Source: Caldilineaceae bacterium (GTDB lineage: Bacteria > Chloroflexota > Anaerolineae > Caldilineales > Caldilineaceae). From it: 27,104 nt of DNA. The notes beneath the pieces are model-generated. The model was not told the origin of the DNA. It saw only the letters and a program-made list of their open reading frames with translations, and ran no database searches. Made by a program: the position numbers and the translations under genes. The stretch spans positions 1-27,104 of the forward strand of contig JAPPKT010000592.1 of NCBI GenBank assembly GCA_028819675.1. The letters run 5' to 3'. Below, piece after piece: positions 7,481-15,114 of the stretch (the stretch's first letter is position 1; each line of letters opens with the position of its first letter).

Positions 7481-10400
7481 ATGCCTACCAAAAATTTGCG
7501 AATCCGCAGTAATTTCCTACTCGATCTGCAAGTCCCGGCATGGCTATCACGTCTGCCGACCATAGTCCGGATCATCCTGTTTGCAGCTATCTTCGGCGCC
7601 TCGTCAGTACCCAGCCTGCAGGGTCAATCGGCCGGCCTGAGCGGGGTGGTCACCGACGCGACCGGGGGCGTGGTGCCCGAGGCCGAGATCGCGGTGATGA
7701 ACGAGGAGACCGGCTTGCAGAGATCGGCCTTGTCCGACGGCGCCGGGCGCTACGCGTTCGCCCAACTCCCACCCGGCACCTACACTCTCGTCGCGGTCAA
7801 GGAAGGCTTCGAATCGGTCATCACCGAGGGCGTCATGTTGCTTGTCAACACGAACGTCACCAATGACGTCGTATTCGGCTCGGTGGAAGCAGTTACCGAG
7901 ACCGTCAGCGTGACCGCTTCCGGGGTGCAGGTGAACACGACGGATGCGTCGGTGGGAAACGCGTTCGGAACGAAGCCGATCAGGCAACTTCCCCTGAACG
8001 CGCGAAATCCGGCCGGCCTGCTCTCGCTGCAGGCGGGGGTCACGTTCCTGAGCGCCGACCCGTTGGACGCCCGGAAGTCGGGGGACATCCGGAACGGTTC
8101 CGTGAACGGCGCCCAGAGCGATCAGTCAAACGTAACGCTCGACGGAGTTGATGTAAACGACCAGAACGGACGCCTGCCGTTCACGAGCGTGCTTCGCAAC
8201 ACGCTGGACTCGATTCAGGAATTCCGCGTGGTGACGACCACGGCGAACGCCGATCAAGGGCGGTCGGCGGGAGCGCAAGTCTCCCTGGTGACCAAGAGCG
8301 GCACGAACGAGATGCACGGGTCGCTCTACGAATTCCACCGCAACACCGCCACGGCGGCGAACGACTTCTTCAACAACCGGGCCGGCGTCGGCCGGGCCAA
8401 GCTCATCCGCAACATCTTCGGAGCTTCGGCGGGCGGTCCCATCAAGAAGGACCGCGCGTTCTTCTTCGCCAACTACGAAGGGCGCAGGGACGCCAGCGAG
8501 GGCAACGCGGTGCGTAAAGTTCCGGGCGAATCGATGCGCAACGGTTTCCTCCGGTACCGGGGCGCCAGCGGAGCGGTGCAGGAACTCGACCCGGCGTTCA
8601 TCCGCACCAACATCGATCCGCTGCAGATCGGGCCGAGTCCGAACGCGCTCGAGTATTTCAGGTCATTTCCGGCGCCGAACGACTCCACTGTCGGCGACGG
8701 TCTGAACACGGCCGGATACCGGTTTTCGGCCTCGACACCTCTTATCTGGAACACGTTCATCTCAAGGTTGGATTGGAACGTAGACCGGGACGGCGCGCAC
8801 CGCATGTTCGTGCGCGGCAACTACCAAGACGACAGCATCGGCGGCTTGCCCCAGTTTCCCGGTCAACCCCCGAACCGGACGACGGAAGACAGCAGCCGAG
8901 GGTTGGCACTCGGGTACACCGGCTTGTTCGGGAGCAACATCGTCAGCAATTTTCGTTACGGATTCACCGGACAAAGGGTGGACCTGGGAGGAGCTCAGAC
9001 GGCATCCCGGGTGAGTCTGGGCGACAGCATCATCGATGATCTCACGGGCACGACGACGCCCCAGGAATCGTACTTGCCGACGCACACGGTGGCCGAGGAC
9101 CTCTCGGTGATGCGCGGCGCGCACTCGCTGCAATTCGGCGCGGTGTTCCGTTCGATTCGGAACCGCCGCTTGAACTACGCCAACAGCTATCATTTCGCGA
9201 AACAGGCAGCCTGGGCGTTGCTCGACGGCCCCACAGTGCTCGACGGGCCGCTCGTCGAAGCGCCCGCCAACCCCGGAGTCTACCGGGAGACCATGGCGAG
9301 CCTTCTGGGCCTCGTCAACTTTTACGATGCGAACTACAACTACGACCTGGACGGCAACCCGTTGGCGGTGGGAGATCCGGTAAGCCGGACTTTCGGGATG
9401 GAAGAGCTGGAACTGTACGCCCAGGACACCTGGCGCATCAAAACGGGCCTGACCGTCACGGCGGGCCTGCGCTGGTCGCTCATGCCGCCGGTGAGGGAGG
9501 TGAACGGACTTCAGGTCAGCATCACGCCGTCCATCGACCAGTACATCGCGAACCGTATCGAGTTGGCCGCAAACGGCCGACCCACGCGCGAAGCGGGGGC
9601 CATCGGCTTCGTGGGGGCGGACGATCCGCAAGGGGGGCCTCTGTGGGCGACTCACAAGAAGAACTTCTCGCCGCGCCTTGCGGTGGCCTTCTCGCCGCAG
9701 GCCCGCGACGGCTTCCTGGGCAAGCTTTTCGGCGGTCCGGGAAAGACATCGATACGGGCGGGCGCCGGGCTCTTCTACAACATCTTCGGGATGAACATGA
9801 TTCAGATGATCGACCGGAACGCGTTCGGCCTGACGAGCAGAGTAACCAACCAGAGCTTCGGCGTCGCCACTGCGCCGCGTTTTGCCGGGCCGATGGACAT
9901 CCCCGCCGCAGGGCTTCTCCCTCCGCCGCCGGGGGGGCCCGGCACGCCGAACCCGACCGGTCTGGCTTTCAGCCAGGGGGTTGATTCGAGCGTGCTGCCT
10001 CCGTACAGCATCAACCCCACTATTTCTCTGGCGCGGGAGCTGGGCGGCGACTTCCTGGTGGAGGTCGGCTATGTCGGACGGCTCAGCCGCAGGCTGCTCG
10101 TCAATGACACCGCCGCGGCGCAATACGTGAACTTCAGGGACCCGGAGTCCGGCCAGTATCTGTTGGATTCGCTGCGGGAGCTCGAGCTCATGATTCGCGA
10201 CGGCCGGCCCACCTCGTCGGTGCAGCCGGTAGCGTTCTTCGAAAATCTGTACTCGGGGGCCGCCAGCGGCGATCAAACCGCGACGCAGAGCGTCTACGAC
10301 GCGGTGCGCGCCAGCAGCCCCGACACGGGCACGGCGCTCTACTACATCGACTACGCCTGCACGCCCTTCTGCAGCGATCTCGGGTCGGGAGCGTTCATGA

Positions 10401-11260
10401 ACCCTCAGTTCTGGAGCTTCGACACGCTGCGGTCATTCGGAACGGCGAGCTATCACTCGATGCAGGTCTCACTGCGCAAGGGCTTCTCGAAGGGCTTCCA
10501 GTTCGACCTGAACTACACCCTTTCCGAATCCAGGGACCTGGTGTCGGTCGGCCCCCGGCGCGGCCAAGGAGAAAGATTCGGCCAGATTCCAAGCGACACC
10601 TACTGGTCCGCGTTCAGCGTCATCAATTCCTGGGACCGGGAAGCGCAGCGGGCAGTTTCGGACTTCGACATGCGCCACCAGATGAACGCCAACTGGGTGG
10701 CGGAGTTGCCTTTCGGACGAGGGAAAGCGTATCTCACCGACATGGGGCAGGCGGGGCAGGCACTGCTGGGCGGCTGGCAGGTCAGCGGCCTCTGGCGCTA
10801 TACGTCGGGCCTTCCGCTCAGCGTACTGAATGGCCTGGCATGGCCGACATGCTATTGCTACCAGCACTTCGCCGATGTCACCGGACCGATACCGGCGCAG
10901 ACGAACACGACGAACGCGAGGCTGATCGGAGGCGGCAGCGGGCCCAATGTCTTTAGCGATCCGCAGGCAGCCCTGTCATCGTTCCGGCAGGTCGTGGTCG
11001 GCGACATCGGACAGCGCAACAACCTGCGCGGCCACGGGATCTTTTCGATTGACCTGGCGATCGGAAAACGATTTCAGATACCCGTCGAAGGGCACACTCT
11101 GCAGTTTCGAGCCGAGGCTTTCAACGTGACGAACAGCGTCAGGTTCAACGCCGACGTATGGGAGACGCTGTCGTTTACGTTCCCCGGAAGCTTCGGGAAC
11201 TACTCCCGGTTGATGATTCCGCCAAGAGTGTTGCAATTCGGCTTGCGCTACGAGTTCTGA
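7481..11260 (+). CDS. TonB-dependent receptor with carboxypeptidase-regulatory-like domain (Oar-like)
   Basis: The 1259-residue outer-membrane protein has an N-terminal signal (hydrophobic stretch about 27-46, cleavage near LQG-QSAG). A carboxypeptidase-regulatory-like beta-sandwich follows at about 50-130 (GLSGVVTDATGGVVPEAEI, then YAFAQLPPGTYTLVAVKEGF). The plug domain (about 150-275) contains IRQLPLNARNPAGLLSLQAG, VTLDGVDVNDQNG and VSLVTKSGTNEMHGSLYEF. The rest is a long beta-barrel ending in the aromatic C-terminus FGLRYEF required for BAM recognition. This architecture is the hallmark of the Oar-like receptors expanded in Acidobacteriota, where they are thought to take up glycans or peptides. 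The substrate cannot be told. No partner such as a SusD-like protein is adjacent. The frame is intact over the full length. Confidence 0.92.
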   Translation: MPTKNLRIRSNFLLDLQVPAWLSRLPTIVRIILFAAIFGASSVPSLQGQSAGLSGVVTDATGGVVPEAEIAVMNEETGLQRSALSDGAGRYAFAQLPPGTYTLVAVKEGFESVITEGVMLLVNTNVTNDVVFGSVEAVTETVSVTASGVQVNTTDASVGNAFGTKPIRQLPLNARNPAGLLSLQAGVTFLSADPLDARKSGDIRNGSVNGAQSDQSNVTLDGVDVNDQNGRLPFTSVLRNTLDSIQEFRVVTTTANADQGRSAGAQVSLVTKSGTNEMHGSLYEFHRNTATAANDFFNNRAGVGRAKLIRNIFGASAGGPIKKDRAFFFANYEGRRDASEGNAVRKVPGESMRNGFLRYRGASGAVQELDPAFIRTNIDPLQIGPSPNALEYFRSFPAPNDSTVGDGLNTAGYRFSASTPLIWNTFISRLDWNVDRDGAHRMFVRGNYQDDSIGGLPQFPGQPPNRTTEDSSRGLALGYTGLFGSNIVSNFRYGFTGQRVDLGGAQTASRVSLGDSIIDDLTGTTTPQESYLPTHTVAEDLSVMRGAHSLQFGAVFRSIRNRRLNYANSYHFAKQAAWALLDGPTVLDGPLVEAPANPGVYRETMASLLGLVNFYDANYNYDLDGNPLAVGDPVSRTFGMEELELYAQDTWRIKTGLTVTAGLRWSLMPPVREVNGLQVSITPSIDQYIANRIELAANGRPTREAGAIGFVGADDPQGGPLWATHKKNFSPRLAVAFSPQARDGFLGKLFGGPGKTSIRAGAGLFYNIFGMNMIQMIDRNAFGLTSRVTNQSFGVATAPRFAGPMDIPAAGLLPPPPGGPGTPNPTGLAFSQGVDSSVLPPYSINPTISLARELGGDFLVEVGYVGRLSRRLLVNDTAAAQYVNFRDPESGQYLLDSLRELELMIRDGRPTSSVQPVAFFENLYSGAASGDQTATQSVYDAVRASSPDTGTALYYIDYACTPFCSDLGSGAFMNPQFWSFDTLRSFGTASYHSMQVSLRKGFSKGFQFDLNYTLSESRDLVSVGPRRGQGERFGQIPSDTYWSAFSVINSWDREAQRAVSDFDMRHQMNANWVAELPFGRGKAYLTDMGQAGQALLGGWQVSGLWRYTSGLPLSVLNGLAWPTCYCYQHFADVTGPIPAQTNTTNARLIGGGSGPNVFSDPQAALSSFRQVVVGDIGQRNNLRGHGIFSIDLAIGKRFQIPVEGHTLQFRAEAFNVTNSVRFNADVWETLSFTFPGSFGNYSRLMIPPRVLQFGLRYEF

Positions 11261-11354
11261 CCTGAAACATCCCCCGTTTAAGCAGCGTTGACACCAGCCC
11301 GAAGGGTTCCTCTTGCAGGATCCACCCCCCGGCGGAGTAACCCCCTGGGAGCGC

Positions 11355-11377
11355 GCGGGTGCCCTCTGGGCGCCTGC
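11355..11377 (+). terminator. Possible transcription terminator hairpin
   Basis: A 10-bp stem (GCGGGTGCCC / GGGCGCCTGC, two G-U pairs) with a TCT loop lies about 95 bases after the TonB receptor stop. No T-run follows, so an intrinsic terminator is uncertain. Confidence 0.3.
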
Positions 11378-11472
11378 CCGCCTCTCCGCATGACCCCCAG
11401 GCCGCCGGATGAAAAGCGAACCGGATGTTTCTTGCTCGAATGATCCGCACCGCGTAGCGGGAAAAGCAGGCT

Positions 11473-11482
11473 AGCATTTTCA
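11473..11482 (+). repeat. Terminal inverted repeat of the IS630 relic, left
   Basis: AGCATTTTCA is the exact reverse complement of 12099-12108. Confidence 0.65.
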
Positions 11483-11488
11483 AAGATT

Positions 11489-12050
11489 TCATAGTTCATG
11501 GCCGCAGTGGCGGAAGCAAGCTTGCATGTGGTGCGGAGTCACGGCAGCGAGGGCGTCGGCAAGGCATGTTTCGAGCGCGGCCAGCGAGCGGGCCTTGGCG
11601 CTGCGCAGTTGTTGCTTGACCTGCCCCAGCACGCTTCGATGGGGTTGAAGTCGGGCGAGCAGGGTGGCAGATAGAGCAGCTCGGCGGCGTAGAGCGTTTT
11701 TTCCGGGCGCAGCCCCATCTCCCGCAACAGATTCCACAACCGACCGATACTCGCTCTGAGTCGCAACTCCTCATGCAGCCGCGACTGCAGTTCGTGCAAC
11801 GTCAGATCGGGCTGTTCTGCCATCCATTCCCCCACCTGCCGACGGATCTCCCCGTAAATTTGCTGCGCGGTCCTCGCCGGCCTGACGGCGGGCGTGCCCA
11901 ACTGCCGCTGCGTCGATACGTCGCCGACACCTTCCTGGCCCAACCCACGCTGACGTGGAAACGCTGCGCCAACACCTCCAGGCTTCCTTCTCCCTGCTGA
12001 TGCGCATCGATGAGTTTGCGACGCAAATCGTCCGAATAGGCTATTGACAT
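11489..12050 (-). pseudogene. IS630-family transposase, internal deletion and two frameshifts
   Basis: The start (12050) reads MSIAYSDDLRRKLIDAHQQG and RFHVSVGWARKVSATYRRSG, the N-terminal HTH of IS630 transposases. A frameshift follows, and the next frame gives GEWMAEQPDLTLHELQSRL and LRPEKTLYAAE. That joins directly to ELLYLPPCSPDFNPIEACW, the motif around the last catalytic glutamate. The segment carrying the first two catalytic aspartates is missing. A second frameshift near 11640 leads to QLRSAKARSLAALETCLADA and the end ACFRHCGHEL. It is non-functional. Confidence 0.85.
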
Positions 12051-12098
12051 CGGCTTCGCGCCGAAGCTTTCGCCAGAGCCATCTTCATTATCGATCGC

Positions 12099-12108
12099 TG
12101 AAAATGCT
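12099..12108 (-). repeat. Terminal inverted repeat of the IS630 relic, right
   Basis: TGAAAATGCT is the exact reverse complement of 11473-11482. The stop codon (TAG) of the neighbouring MSEDER gene begins in the flanking TA. Confidence 0.65.
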
Positions 12109-12366
12109 CTAGCGCCGCAGGCGGTTGATATCGGCGACCTTGCCGCCGCGAAAGATCTGGGCCGGAGCTTCGGGCTCGGGATCGGCAAGGGAGAACTGTT
12201 CAAGTTCCCTCTTCAACCGAAACGCCGCCTGCTCGGCCTTGACGGCGGCTTTCAGCGCCGCGACTTTCGCCGGCAGCCGCTGACGCAGACGGAAGGCGAT
12301 CTCGTCGAGTCCGGCGTGGGCCACAGCGGTGGTGCTCAGTATCTCGAGGCGTTCGTCTTCGCTCAT
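12109..12366 (-). CDS. MSEDER small helical protein, copy A
   Basis: The 85-residue protein begins MSEDERLEILSTTAVAHAGL and is followed by an Arg/Lys/Ala-rich helical segment (LRQRLPAKVAALKAAVKAEQ, then FRLKRELEQFSLADPE). It is clearly paralogous to the proteins at 17718-18008 and 18142-18342, sharing the MSEDER start, AHAxLDE, the RLPAK segment and the RLKRELxxF motif. The helical, heptad-like pattern suggests a coiled coil or small nucleic-acid-binding protein; I recognise no family. Its TAG stop lies exactly at the border of the IS630 relic. Copy B continues past the shared RLRR with KDLDGES, so the C-terminus here may have been shortened by the insertion. It forms the left part of a decayed HNH-recombinase unit. 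Confidence 0.65.
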   Translation of the reverse strand: MSEDERLEILSTTAVAHAGLDEIAFRLRQRLPAKVAALKAAVKAEQAAFRLKRELEQFSLADPEPEAPAQIFRGGKVADINRLRR

Positions 12367-12393
12367 GGGATCCTCTCTCGGGACGGGGTAGAA

Positions 12394-12495
12394 ACGGGGC
12401 GGTCCGTGGGGGTTCGTGTGCGTGCTCTCGCGGCCGGGGAATCCAGGTCTCGCCGACCCGCGCGGACGAGCCGGCCGCGCGGAGGACCGCCCCGT
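12394..12495. repeat. Nested inverted repeats (long imperfect hairpin)
   Basis: The outer arms ACGGGGCGGTCC (12394-12405) and GGACCGCCCCGT (12484-12495) are perfect 12-bp complements. The inner arms CGCGGCCGG (12429-12437) and CCGGCCGCG (12471-12479) are perfect 9-bp complements. Inside those, CTCG-CCG pairs with CGG-A-CGAG. The same place in the intact unit has the arms GGGCGGT / ACCGCCC, so a structure is kept while the sequence between has changed. It could be a folded RNA or a single-strand recombination substrate. Confidence 0.6.
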
Positions 12496-12551
12496 GCCTG
12501 GCAGTATAGCGCGAGCGGCGCCGGCGGTGAACCGGGCCGCAAAAACTCCGC

Positions 12552-12576
12552 TGACGGGTCCCGTTCGACCCTTACG
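12552..12576 (+). other. Conserved non-coding block, copy A (recombination-site candidate)
   Basis: TGACGGGTCCCG followed by TCG, a CCC run, TT and CGG matches 18477-18503 while the bases around it do not. CGGGTCCCG inside it is a palindrome with a single central base. It may be an attachment or binding site of the unit. Confidence 0.4.
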
Positions 12577-12787
12577 GGATGAAGGCGGCAGGGTCTGCTG
12601 CGTCAGGACTTGATCCCTTCCGCTTGGTTTGTGATACCACGCCCCCTGCCGCCGAAGGCATCGCAGACTTGCACAACCGCTCGCCGCGGCTTGAAACCAA
12701 GGTGAACGTCAATATCGTCCTGTACGTAGCAATCCTTGTCGCCATGCTTGCTCCGCTTCTTGGTTGATTCTTCCGCCCCGAGGAATC

Positions 12788-12919
12788 CTGCCGGACGCGC
12801 CACGCACGCCGGCACAGATCGAGAGCGATCGACCGCTGGGTCCCCGACCTTCTCGACCCCCTGTGAGCCGAGCAGCACCGCGGCTCGACGGGCAGCGGCA
12901 GCTGCCGCCCACAGGCTGC
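12788..12919 (+). pseudogene. HNH endonuclease, 3' fragment
   Basis: The fragment aligns with the last 40 or so codons of the intact HNH gene (for example AIDRWVPDLL is matched by a nearly identical nucleotide stretch). A TGG codon has become TGA at 12864-12866, frameshifts are present near 12825, and the final stop is lost. The 5' two-thirds including the zinc and HNH motifs is missing. Confidence 0.75.
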
Positions 12920-13330
12920 TGCAAGAGACGGACGGGAAGGGAAGCTTCCGCGCTGGCTCCGGTTTCGCCGGCACCGTTGGTCGAGCTGGTCCTGAACTCT
13001 CTGGCGAGCGAGCACTCGCGCCGCGCCTCTATGGCCGGGCGCTTGAGGACTTCTTCACCGGGTACGCGTCCAACGTCTCCAGAGAGGGCTTTACAAGGGC
13101 TGTCCTACAGCGCTACCGCGCCCATCTCTCTGAGCGCAACCTCTCGGCGAGATCTCATCTCTGACTGCAGCCGGAATCCGCGGCGTCCCCGTGCGTGGCC
13201 CCAGGTCCCGATATCCCGTAGCCGACGTCCGCCCATGTCGAACGTGATCGCCCCGTGCAGTGGCAGACCGAACGGCTCCTGCGGCGGCCGCGGCCAGCCT
13301 GCACCTTTTCCCAGACGCGCCAGCGACTCC
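12919..13330 (+). pseudogene. Tyrosine recombinase, 5' fragment
   Basis: This matches the N-terminal SAM-like domain of the intact recombinase: VSPAPLVELVLNSLASEHSR in one frame, then after a frameshift near 13015 FFTGYASNVSREGFTRAVLQ and RYRAHLSERNLSA. The ATG corresponds to CTG at 12919-12921. After 13160 about 35 codons are deleted; AAGIRGVPV at about 13166-13195 resumes homology. A faint match to the next helix (TERLLRRPRP) near 13265 follows. The catalytic domain is absent. Confidence 0.78.
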
Positions 13331-13844
13331 GTTTGAACACCGCACAGCCATCCCCGACGTCGCCGCGATGTATTTCCAGTACTTCGGGCGATAGCGATTA
13401 CGGACGAAAGCCGCAAAAGAGCTACAATCACATCAGCGGCTTGAAACTTCATTGGATAATACGGCCAAGCCGCTCGGGGGGGGGGAATACCTCCTCCTCC
13501 CGTCAAATCTTCTCGGGAGCGGCCGCGCGCACAACGACCTGACGACTCGCGGCGCGGGTCGGTTCCATGGGCGTCATCGGGATAACGTCGCTCAGATCGT
13601 GACTCTCGACAAAGCCTATCTTTCCGGCCGCGTGGAGCAAGCCCCCCCCAAAAACTCATGCCTCGCGCCGATTTCGGACCCAGGCGGGTGCTGGATTTGT
13701 AATTCTGGGGCGGCAAGGGGCGCCCCCGCGCGGGCAAGCGTCAAGACGCATCCACGGCAGCCCAAAGATTACGCAGCTCCGTCGGCGGCATGGCCTGGCG
13801 GCTCAAATCCACCGGCGAGCGGCCCTGGTCCTGCTGGCGTGAAT
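13331..13844. other. No gene recognised
   Basis: Frames on both strands are low-complexity. A frame just downstream of the PPOX gene (minus, about 13742-13830) reads like the end of a protein (PTELRNLWAAVDAS then stop) and may be a coding remnant. Runs of G or C occur at 13479-13488 and 13645-13652. Confidence 0.35.
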
Positions 13845-14456
13845 TCAGAAAAGCTCCGTCCGGGCGCTCTCCTCCTCGCCAGCGTCGATCTCGGCAGCGT
13901 CGGCCCCGGAGATCTGGTCCGCCAGCACCTGGCCATAAGTCGGGAAGCAGGACCGCTCAACCTGCGCGTCCGGCTCCCAGAGCCGGGCGCGAATCAACGC
14001 CTTGGCGCAGTGCAGGAACGCCTCCTCGACCGTCACCTTGAGGACCGAAAGCGGCAGCTTGCCCTTGATGGCCAAGGGCCGCATGTGTCCCAGGTCAGTG
14101 GAGATATCCGCTCGCCCGTTGACCCGAAGCGTCTCCGTCAGGCCCGGCACGAAGAACACCAGGCCCACGTGCGGACGTTCGACCAGGTTCATCAGCGTGT
14201 CCACCTGACGGTTTCCCGGCCGGTCGGGCAGCAGTAGCGTTTTGTCATCCAGCACGTGCGCCAGCGACCCGGGCGGGTCGCCCCGCGGCGAGGCATCCGC
14301 CCGTCCGTCGGCGCGGGCGGAACTGATGACGTAGAACGGCGACAGGGCGATGAACTTCCGGCAGTGAACATCCAGGTGGTCCAGCACCTTGAGGCCGGCC
14401 CGAGCAGCGGGCGGGCGATAGATCCGACGAAGCTCCCCCAAGGTGTCGATAGCCAT
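13845..14456 (-). CDS. PPOX-class FMN-binding protein, DR_2398-like
   Basis: The 203-residue protein belongs to the pyridoxamine 5'-phosphate oxidase-like split-barrel family (TIGR04025 / DR_2398 group). It opens with TLGELRRIYRPPAARAGLKV. The characteristic stretch HVLDDKTLLLPDRPGNRQVD precedes TLMNLVERPHVGLVFFVPGL and TLRVNGRADISTD, where FMN and the dimer partner bind. A typical family end with AFLHCAKALIRARLWEPD (His-Cys-x-K-A) is also seen. Members are FMN- or F420-dependent oxidoreductases of mostly unknown substrate. Two adjacent ATGs exist; the second (14456) is preferred because GGAGG stands 5 bases upstream. The gene is intact and monocistronic between the decayed unit and the CRISPR remnant. 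Confidence 0.85.
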   Translation of the reverse strand: MAIDTLGELRRIYRPPAARAGLKVLDHLDVHCRKFIALSPFYVISSARADGRADASPRGDPPGSLAHVLDDKTLLLPDRPGNRQVDTLMNLVERPHVGLVFFVPGLTETLRVNGRADISTDLGHMRPLAIKGKLPLSVLKVTVEEAFLHCAKALIRARLWEPDAQVERSCFPTYGQVLADQISGADAAEIDAGEEESARTELF

Positions 14457-15029
14457 CATTACCTCCGTCTCGCCGACGCATGAGCCATACGATTTGAGCT
14501 GGCGCGGGGGCTGATTTCCCGCACAAGGCGGCGCTGAGGCTGGCGGGCCGCCGGCACGCGCTCGCCGCCCCGTGATCGCTTCCCGAAATCCCTTCAGGGG
14601 CGCTCCGGACCGCTGAGGATGTCAAGATGATTATAAACCCGGCATGGGAAACCGTCTCCTCATCGAAGCACGGAGCAACCGGCAGGCCGCCGCCGCCACA
14701 GGCGTATCTGCCGGGGACGCTTTCTCTTCGTGAAGGATCGTAGCATCGGATCCGGCACGCTCTGCGGTGCTTGCTTGAGCAAATGGAACCAGAGACAGCG
14801 CAGAGCGCCTTCAGACGCGTTCCGCCCCCCCCCATGCCCCCGAATCCGCCTGAGCGCCGAAAACGCCTTCTGCCCCACGAAGCGCCGCTGTATCGCGGCG
14901 AGAGATCCATACACAGGAAGCGCCGTCCTGCAGGGCGGTGAGGATGTCCATCCACGCCAAGCCGGCGCTTCATGGGTGTTCTCCCCGCGCCCGCAGGAGG
15001 CGCGTACTCGCGTAATTGTAATGACGTAT
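14457..15029. other. No intact gene; possible CRISPR-Cas debris
   Basis: All frames are broken. One minus-strand stretch near 14850-14910 (QRRFVGQKAFSALRRI) vaguely recalls the GRKAF motif of Cas5 proteins. At 14976-15004 is a sequence resembling a type I-E repeat (GTGTTC, then a CCCCGCG core, imperfect palindrome). Both are weak. Confidence 0.25.
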
Positions 15030-15060
15030 GTTTCAACCCACGCCCCCCGCAGGGGGCGAC
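15030..15060 (-). CRISPR. Orphan type I-C CRISPR repeat
   Basis: A single 31-bp sequence starts GTTTCAACCCACGCC on the plus strand and ends GGGGGCGAC, so on the minus strand it ends GGGTTGAAAC as type I-C repeats do. It has the expected palindrome (CGCCCCC-CGCA-GGGGGCG). It lies 54 bases beyond the cas7 stop, on the cas7 strand. No second repeat was found, so no spacer can be defined. Confidence 0.65.
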
Positions 15061-15114
15061 TCCGCCAGTGTAGCTGATTGCGGGACAAGGCGCTGCGGTC
15101 CAAGCGCGCGAACC

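Larger units (their letters stand above)
11473..12108 (-). mobile_element. Internally deleted IS630-family element
   Basis: About 636 bp are bounded by the perfect inverted repeats AGCATTTTCA (11473-11482) and TGAAAATGCT (12099-12108), with TA at or near each boundary, which fits the TA target of IS630/Tc1-mariner elements. Inside is a transposase relic with its catalytic core removed. A normal element is about 1.1 kb, so roughly 400-500 bp are gone. It is non-autonomous and could at most be mobilised in trans. Confidence 0.75.
12109..13330. mobile_element. Decayed copy of the MSEDER / HNH / tyrosine-recombinase unit
   Basis: The gene order is that of the intact unit at 17718-19994: MSEDER gene on minus, a non-coding block with the shared TGACGGGTCCCG, then the 3' part of HNH and the 5' part of the recombinase on plus. 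About 210 bp of unrelated DNA (roughly 12577-12787) replaces the promoter and 5' part of HNH. The recombinase has a lost start, a frameshift and a deletion. Confidence 0.7.

Noticed and set aside
7177..7575. 132-codon minus-strand gene before the TonB receptor
   Set aside because: It overlaps the receptor start, has no family and no ribosome binding site. One stretch looks protein-like, so a decayed fragment is possible but unproven.
8762..10276. 504-codon minus-strand frame inside the TonB receptor
   Set aside because: It is a shadow frame of GC-rich coding DNA. The plus strand has clear domains throughout, and the product is Arg/His/Val-rich with no motif.
12579..12767. 62-codon plus-strand ORF with a hydrophobic end (IVLYVAILVAMLAPLLG)
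   Set aside because: It lies in the foreign segment that replaced the HNH 5' part, has no ribosome binding site, and no partner or family is seen.
13105..13737. 210-codon minus-strand frame
   Set aside because: It runs antisense over the recombinase relic and has low-complexity Arg/Gly/Pro composition.
13742..13840. Ankyrin-like tail after the PPOX gene on the minus strand
   Set aside because: GRSPVDLSRQ followed by a helix and stop resembles an ankyrin end, but only about 30 codons exist, too few to call.
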